Source: Buxus sempervirens
Taxonomy: Eukaryota; Streptophyta; Magnoliopsida; Buxales; Buxaceae
NCBI GenBank assembly: GCA_947561395.2
Contig: OX387182.1
Span: 54,273,283-54,337,282 of the forward strand
Length of the DNA: 64,000 bases
Reading direction: 5' to 3'
Shown here: piece after piece, positions 58,401-64,000 of the stretch
Numbering within the stretch: position 1 is the first letter of the stretch
How the letters are laid out: every line of letters starts with the position of its first letter
Made by a program: the position numbers and the translations under genes
The notes under the pieces: model-generated
What the model was told of the DNA's origin: nothing
What the model saw: the letters and a program-made list of their open reading frames with translations, nothing else
The model's database searches: none

Positions 58401-59148
58401 GTTATTAGACTAATTAAGTATTTGGGTTATGGAGATGAGGTAAATGTGGATTATTCTTGACGATTTAAACAAATCAATTGAACTTTTGAAGGTTATTGAG
58501 GTAATTTTAATTAATGTTATTTCTAAACTCCAATTCTCTAAGATACTCTCCAATTAGGGGGTACTCAGATTTGTATGTATTGAAGGTTCAAAAATACGTG
58601 CACATATCTTACATGAGTCACATTCATAACGTGACACGAATGTTATAAACTCTCACATCATTCAATCCCTTTCCCATGATTTGTAGACACATTATTATAT
58701 CATAAAAATATAATATTTTCATACAGCAAGTCGCTGTTTCATCAGGGTTAGGTCCCATGCGTAATCGGAACATGGCGATTAAGCATGCGATTAATCTACT
58801 GAATGTTACGACTAATCTTGCGGCCGTATGTATTATTTGTATGCGCGCAAGCGAGGGTTTATGTTTGGGTGTATAAATAGAGGGTTTCGCTCCACTTCGT
58901 ACTCACGATTAATCTAGGGTTTCCTACGCATGGGTCCCCATATTCCACTGTTCTCCTGCTGCCTCTCGCCTCCAAATCACGATTAATCTACGGTATCTTA
59001 TACGGACTTCCTGTTTCTTCCAGGGTTCTCCAAGTCTGTATACTCTCCAACTCAAGGCCAAATATACAGGGTTTACGGTTTGGCTCCACCAAGTTTCCAC
59101 TGTGAGTTGTGTCGAACATTGTTTTGTTCTCTGTCATTTTTTAAAATC
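58401..59148 (+). promoter_or_regulatory. Promoter region of the second transposon-protein gene
   Basis: About 350 bases of AT-rich DNA follow the array, then a region with CGATTA words. A good TATA box, TATAAATA, lies at 58872-58879, so transcription would start near 58905. Perfect GATTAATC palindromes occur at 58789, 58907 and 58981, on both sides of the presumed start. The leader to the ATG at 59149 is about 240 bases. Confidence 0.55.
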
Positions 59149-60444
59149 ATGCCTCGAACAAAGAATTCTAGCATGCGCCGTAAGAGGAGAAGGGATAGGA
59201 CTCCTGCACCTGCAAGTCCCTCATTATCTTCCGGCTCTCATTACAGCCCTTCTGAGACAGAGGAACCCAATCACTCTCAGTCTACCATCCACAGGGAGAC
59301 TTATTCTCCTGATAATTCCTCGTCTGCACCTTCTGAAGCCGAGCAGATTCGGCAGCGACCCTTGATTGTTGAGAAACCGGTTGTTAAATCATGTTTAGCA
59401 CCATATGTTATTGTACAGATTCTGGAAGCTGTTGGTTGGTCCGGCATTCTAGATTGGGGGGATGCTGCCAACTCCTCGACTGTTGCTCAACTTTACGCCG
59501 GATCCCGTAACTTGTCCACCCCTCCTTTTCGTGAGCCTGCATTTGAGATCAAAGTGGCAGACTCTACCTATACTGTCACACCTGACTTGATAAGTGATCT
59601 AATGGGTATACCTACATCAGAGGTCCGTTTCCTGAACCCACCAACGCAAGAGGAACTTGCTGAGGCCACTCAATGTCTGTGTGGGATTGATGCACCATGA
59701 AAAAAGACTGTGCTTCAAGCTAATCAGCTCTTCCCTAAGTATAGAATACTCCATCTCATCTTCACATTCAATGTCTATCCTAGGTGCGGTAATAAGTTCG
59801 AGCTGACCAAGGCCATGGTCGTCCTTCTCTACCGTCTCATTACTCAAACGCGCCTTTGTCTGCCCACATTCATTTGCAGACATATATGTCAAGTTGTCCA
59901 TTCATCTGGTCACAGAGCCCTTCCGTTTGCCTATCTTATGACCAGGATTGGGATGAGGTTTGGTTTACATGGACCTCCTGATTCCATGGTTATTTCAAGA
60001 CATTTTTCACAGATGAATCTAAATCAAATGCAACTTGCACCTTTGCACCACCACTGTCACGCGGCTCAGAGATCCGGAGAATCAAAGGCGCACCAACAGC
60101 AGCCACAACAAAGACAGGAAGCAGAGCCAGCACAACCTTCATCATCACATCCTCGTCCACCCACTTCTCAACCCAGCTCTTTCAAGACATATTCACGACG
60201 TGGACCGTCGTCAGAAGCCTTTCGTAGGCTTAGCCAAGATGTTGGAGAGATTCGAGAGGATTTTGGCAGTCTACGACGTGATTTTGGAATGTTTCAGGAA
60301 TCTATCACTAATGAAGTTGGTGGACTAAAGAAGCTGGTCAAGAAAGCCGTGAAGATAGTGACTCATCTCTTCACTTGCTCCAGTCAGCAGACTCCATCCC
60401 TCCCACCACTTCCCGGGTCTGATGACGATGACATTGCACCGTAG
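59149..60444 (+). pseudogene. Second plant transposon-associated protein, one internal stop
   Basis: ATG at 59149 (MPRTKNSSMRRKRRR) begins a frame with a basic, Ser/Pro-rich N-terminus. The conserved core shows VGWSGILDWG, VAQLYAGSRN and LISDLMGIP, corresponding to the RGW...LVxEFY...LGIP blocks of the gene at 49396-51132. A TGA at 59698-59700 interrupts it. The same frame continues with RILHLIFTFNVYPR, KAMVVLLYRLI and LPFAYLMTRIG, which are also family blocks. It then has a Gln/Pro/Ser linker, a predicted coiled coil (FRRLSQDVGEIREDFGSL) and an acidic end DDDDIAP. The whole is about 431 codons. It is a distant paralogue of the minus-strand gene, divergent from it across the array. Either a recent pseudogene or a truncated product. 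Confidence 0.75.
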
Positions 60445-61084
60445 TGTGCTGATTTTAGACTTACTTCTATGTTTTGGATATAAATGTATTTATCTCAACG
60501 CAACTCCGATGTATAGAATGTACTCATTTCACATAGTAAAAGTATTCGTAATTACAGCATCAGTTCCTTCTACTCCGAATCAGTTCCTTCTTTGAAAAGA
60601 TGATTGGCGGTGTACCGTACGCCTCATTTGGGGGCTATCCAAGGCATCATTGGGGGGATTCCTTGAGGACAAGGGCATAATTACAGGGAACAAAGTGGTA
60701 CGTTAGGAAGTAGGAAGAATTGCCTTCTAACGCGCGGACGTTACATTTGGTACATACACATCCTTGTACAATTAGAAAAAATGAACACTTACATTGCACT
60801 ACAAAAACAATATAATTACAGGACTAACATTGCCATCACATTCAATATACACAATTCACTCCCCCTTTTTTGTCGTACCAATATACAAAAGAATCACAAA
60901 TCTCCAGGGAAATGACCTAAATCTCCTTCTTGACGATATAAGCTCCCATCTCCACTATAAACTCCTGGAGATCTCCCTACAGTAGAGTTTGAACAGGAGC
61001 CAAATTGATTCTGGCCAACAGTATTGCTTGAGTTGGATTCTTGGAATATGTTTGGACTCATTGATTCCTGTCATTAATGGAATG
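60445..61084. other. Convergent spacer before the transposase gene
   Basis: It contains a 20-bp direct duplication (ATCAGTTCCTTCT at about 60560 and 60580), a GGTACC-like and GGGGG-containing patch at 60600-60665 similar to the repeats near 45 kb, and ACGCGCGGACGTTA at about 60728, identical to the array motif. No gene is seen. Confidence 0.5.
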
Positions 61085-61431
61085 TCATTGCAAAGCATTG
61101 AAATTCTTCACAAAGTATTGAAGAGTAGGATCTTCTAGAAAATATACCCGTAGTAGCTGTGTGTAAGTACCAGGTTGTTGGAATGGAGACAAAATTGCAT
61201 ATTCAGCCATAGGATATGTTCTCGATTGCATTCCCGTCACCACTCCATCTGTTCGAAACTGATGAGAGGCCTATGGAATAGATAAAATTCATAAAAAATC
61301 AGAAAATCCCCCATAAAACCATAAACATGATATGATAAAACAAATACATTAGTATTAGGTAAGTATTATACCATTGTCTCACTCCATCCAGAGCTTTGAC
61401 TTGCATATTATGTTTGTGGTGGAGTTTGAGT
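61085..61431 (-). pseudogene. Former C-terminal tail of the FAR1-like transposase
   Basis: In the transposase frame, coding-like sequence continues past TAG at 61432-61434: TQTPPQT, a TAA, then YASQSSGWSETM, to a good GT donor at 61371-61370. An acceptor at 61271 opens a second exon (61270-61085) in the right phase with ASHQFRTDGVVTGMQS and ending VKNFNALQ before TGA. The stops fit single C-to-T changes (CAG to TAG, CAA to TAA). The older gene thus probably had a tail of about 85 further residues that is now lost. Confidence 0.55.
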
Positions 61432-63636
61432 CTAAATTGTATTTGCCGTTTGAGTTGGTATGTCATGGTTCCTCTTCCTCTTTGGAGCCCTTTCTGAAAA
61501 ATGTTTTGGTCGACGTCCACTACGACCTCGACCCGGCTTCCTCTTCAATCCAGCAACGGTGATTTGAATATTTTCAGATAAATTCTCTACTTCATTCCCA
61601 TCCACTGTGCTCGGAGTCTTGTTCTTCAGCACATTTCCAACTTCGGTCATTAAAATGGCCAGCCCATTCGCAGCACATTCATATGCCTCGAAAGTTTCAG
61701 CAGCAATTGCTGATAATTTAATGGCATTATGGCAAAGTTCTCTGTACCGTTTAACCATGGACAGCTTTGCCACTTCCTCATCTAACATACGACTATAACT
61801 TGGGCTGCAACCCTTTGCATCCTTTGTCCACCGCTTTAATATGTATTGACTTGGGATCCTCTTAATATTTCGCATGTCAAGTACTTTGAGTGCATGGCTA
61901 CACAAAATCCCAACAAATTCAAACTTACGGCAACTGCATTTCAACATCTCATCCTCAGTGTTAACTGTAACAACATGCCCTCGAGGATTATCAAATAAGC
62001 TAACTTTATAGATTTTGGATGTCTCAGTATGTGAAGTCTCATTAACAACAAGATTCTGCGCTTTTGCATATTCCGATTGAAAAATCTCAAACAGCTTCGG
62101 TGTGTATACCTCCCTTGCATGCTTTAATATGATGATTTCCGCCATCATTCTTGGAATACGCTGGCTCATATTATAATTGTATTCCTGTTCCTTGTAACGG
62201 ATATCATCCAAAAGCCTTGAAAAATGCTGGAAAAAACACGAGACGTCCATGTTGTACTTCGTGTATTTCTTTAACCGGCTGTTGAAGCTTTCACTCAGTT
62301 GGGTGCTCTTCATGTCAGCACAAAATGTAGTTCTTCCATATACAAGGGCCCATTTCTCCTTTATCTTAAATATGCCCTTCAGCCACTCATTGTCTTGGAG
62401 ATCGTATTTTTGAATCATTGCATCCCACGCTTCCAAGAACTCAGCCTCTTCCTCGTAATCATATATACACCGATTGAAATCAAATGAAAAGGAGGTTCTC
62501 GTTTGGAATACGTGACCGAGATGTTTCAATGAATTTTGGTGCAAATGCCATACACATAACCGATGATAGGTGTTCGGCAAAACAAGAGCAATTGCAGCTG
62601 ACATAGCTGCATCTTGGTCTGTCAAGATGGTAACTGGCCTTTTCCCATTCATTGCCTTTATAAATGTTTCAAACAACCAAACAAAGGATGCCTTCGTCTC
62701 ATCATAAAGCATTGCGGCTCCGAACACTACCATTCGTCTGTGATGGTTGACTCCAACCAATGGTGCAAATGGCCTTTGATCTTCGTTTGTCCTATAAGTT
62801 GTATCAAAACAAACGACATCTCCAAAATTATTGTAGTCTTCTTGCATCTTCCGATCAGCCCAGAAAAAGTTTGTTATTTCATTGTTCTCATCAACTTGTA
62901 CAGCATAAAAGAAAGACGGATCGTCAATCAGTTGTCCTTCAAAATAAATTAATAACCTTGATCCGTCTCCTACTTTCATTGCTCTCCGTCTATCACGCAT
63001 CTGGTTCTTATGGTCAATAGGTAGGAAGCCCAAATTCTCTCTTCCGCCGACTTCTCTACCCATGAACTCAAAAGCATGCTTTGGTCGTATACCACTGCTT
63101 TCTGCTAATACAATTTCTGCTAATTGCGCCTCTGTAACTTTCCTCTGTGAAGGTAGCATGTGCGCCTTACTTGAGGTAACAACCTCATGATTATGCTCAT
63201 CCTCAAAGCTTGCTACAAAATACATGCCATTGTCTTGAGCTTTCACAGTCATGTGTGCCAAACAACCCGTACGTGTTTCCTTTCTAGGGTTCTTCACATC
63301 TTTATCCTGTTTGTCTGTTCCCTTCTTCCCTTCTTTATAGCAACAAAACTTCCTACACAACTCCTTACCATCTTTCCGAATTTTCCATCTCGTACTCTTT
63401 CGAATACTGAAGCCCTTCTGTGCTGCATAAGCATTGTAAAATCTATACGCTTCATCGGTACATGGGAACTCCATTCCCACGGATGGCCTAAAATTTTGAG
63501 TATGCCCTTCGCCGTCATCGAACCTTAGTGCTCTTACAACTCTAGGCACTGTATTTATATCCACTATATCATCACTGACCTCATCTCCACTTAATTGCTC
63601 ACTTCCACTTGTAGAAATGACTTGCTCAATTTGTCC
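61432..63636 (-). CDS. FAR1-like MULE transposase (5' exon missing)
   Basis: One open exon starts after an acceptor at 63637 (CAAATTGAGCAAG follows) and gives 734 codons. Counting from 63564: FAR1-type zinc finger at about 35-127 (C70, C101, H124/H126), MULE DDE domain with FDTTY (D254), TDQD (D316), CVWHLHQN and LSESFN (E425), SWIM finger CSC...CSH (C543, C545, C555, H557), and a basic AT-hook-like and nuclear signal tail (KRKPGRGRSGRRPK). GTG, not ATG, stands at 63564, and a TAG in the acceptor blocks further extension, so the true start is in an upstream exon that I could not define. All catalytic residues are present. It would cut and paste elements bearing its sites. It could also be a domesticated FRS-type regulator, but its neighbours argue for a mobile-element gene. 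Confidence 0.85.
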   Translation of the reverse strand, partial: GQIEQVISTSGSEQLSGDEVSDDIVDINTVPRVVRALRFDDGEGHTQNFRPSVGMEFPCTDEAYRFYNAYAAQKGFSIRKSTRWKIRKDGKELCRKFCCYKEGKKGTDKQDKDVKNPRKETRTGCLAHMTVKAQDNGMYFVASFEDEHNHEVVTSSKAHMLPSQRKVTEAQLAEIVLAESSGIRPKHAFEFMGREVGGRENLGFLPIDHKNQMRDRRRAMKVGDGSRLLIYFEGQLIDDPSFFYAVQVDENNEITNFFWADRKMQEDYNNFGDVVCFDTTYRTNEDQRPFAPLVGVNHHRRMVVFGAAMLYDETKASFVWLFETFIKAMNGKRPVTILTDQDAAMSAAIALVLPNTYHRLCVWHLHQNSLKHLGHVFQTRTSFSFDFNRCIYDYEEEAEFLEAWDAMIQKYDLQDNEWLKGIFKIKEKWALVYGRTTFCADMKSTQLSESFNSRLKKYTKYNMDVSCFFQHFSRLLDDIRYKEQEYNYNMSQRIPRMMAEIIILKHAREVYTPKLFEIFQSEYAKAQNLVVNETSHTETSKIYKVSLFDNPRGHVVTVNTEDEMLKCSCRKFEFVGILCSHALKVLDMRNIKRIPSQYILKRWTKDAKGCSPSYSRMLDEEVAKLSMVKRYRELCHNAIKLSAIAAETFEAYECAANGLAILMTEVGNVLKNKTPSTVDGNEVENLSENIQITVAGLKRKPGRGRSGRRPKHFSERAPKRKRNHDIPTQTANTI

Positions 63637-64000
63637 CTACAACATAAAACAGATATTCCACTTAGAATATCATACTAATAACAATATATAGTACCCATGA
63701 ACATCACATGGTAACCATTCTCTTCAACCATTTGCCAAGTTGGTGTATTTTGAGGGCTTATTACAAAACATGAGTACGTCGGAATAATTTCTTAGTACCT
63801 AGACACATGGTACCTACGAATTATTTTTACGGTATGCTAAGGGTACGAAGGTGGTACATAAGTTTTGGACCTTCTTCATTCCCATAGGTTTGGTTAAAAT
63901 AAGATAGAATATACTGGCAAAAAATAAAGTCAAAAAAAAGACAAAACCTGTCCGCGTGATTAGCCCAGAGATTAATCGTGAGATCCGCGATTAGAATTTT
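63637..64000 (-). promoter_or_regulatory. 5' region of the transposase gene
   Basis: It should contain the first exon and perhaps the promoter. An ATG at 63731 starts MVEEN, but its donor phase does not fit the next exon. GGTACC/GTACC words lie at 63775-63865. A GATTAATC palindrome at 63970-63977 is followed by CGATTA, as in the promoters near 45.0 and 58.9 kb. The element clearly continues beyond the window. Confidence 0.45.

Noticed and set aside
63716-63731. ATG at 63731 as first exon of the transposase
   Set aside because: The visible donor would leave one extra base, and the next exon read in that phase soon hits a stop. The true first exon remains unidentified.
1-64000. tRNA or rRNA genes, microRNA precursors
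   Set aside because: No cloverleaf or rRNA core was recognised. The long inverted repeats seen are MITEs or the large array, and no mature small-RNA family was recognised.

Overview
The window is plant nuclear DNA, most likely from a eudicot-type angiosperm; I cannot place it to species. The signs are intron-containing CYP71-clan cytochrome P450 genes, plant LTR-retrotransposon lineages (a Tat-type Ty3 element with a second RNase H, Ty1-copia-like and chromovirus-like solo LTRs), MITEs, and a FAR1/MULE transposase with plant-only transposon-associated proteins.

Region 1 (about 1-43.8 kb) is a tandem P450 array, all on the + strand, overrun by mobile elements. Four units are visible. Copy 1 (966-1409) is only a 3' exon piece cut by a CACTA-like end. 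Copy 2 (exon 1 2425-3105, exon 2 in two parts) is split by a 22.97-kb nested insertion. Copy 3 (33112-36675) is an apparently complete two-exon gene of 506 codons. Copy 4 (43107-43785) is exon 1 with a frameshift, and no exon 2 is in the window. The nest inside copy 2 is layered: an older Tat-family solo LTR (7006-29975, TSD CACAT) holds a young full-length relative in opposite orientation (7714-27884, TSD ATGCC), whose pol region holds a further solo LTR (14566-17381, TSD TTTCT). Downstream of copy 3 lie two solo LTRs of one copia-like family, one of them holding another Tat-family solo LTR. An FMO-like gene scrap lies at about 31.04 kb.

Region 2 (about 43.9-64.0 kb, running off the right edge) looks like one very large DNA transposon or a cluster of related ones. 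It is unified by GGTACC-centred repeats, ACGCGCG/AACGTT motifs and palindromic GATTAATC motifs. It encodes two convergent gene pairs: a 13-exon Ulp1/C48-protease-like gene (+) facing an intact plant-transposon-type protein (-), and a paralogue of the latter (+, one internal stop) facing a FAR1-like MULE transposase (-) that keeps its zinc finger, DDE residues and SWIM finger. Between the divergent pair sits a 6.5-kb palindromic array (51.84-58.40 kb): about four units in one direction, then six in the other. The array has a 721+399-bp higher-order period and long tracts of strictly alternating purine-pyrimidine DNA. Co-residence of transposase, SUMO-type protease and two accessory proteins around such an array is the most unusual content here. 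That these parts act together is inference.
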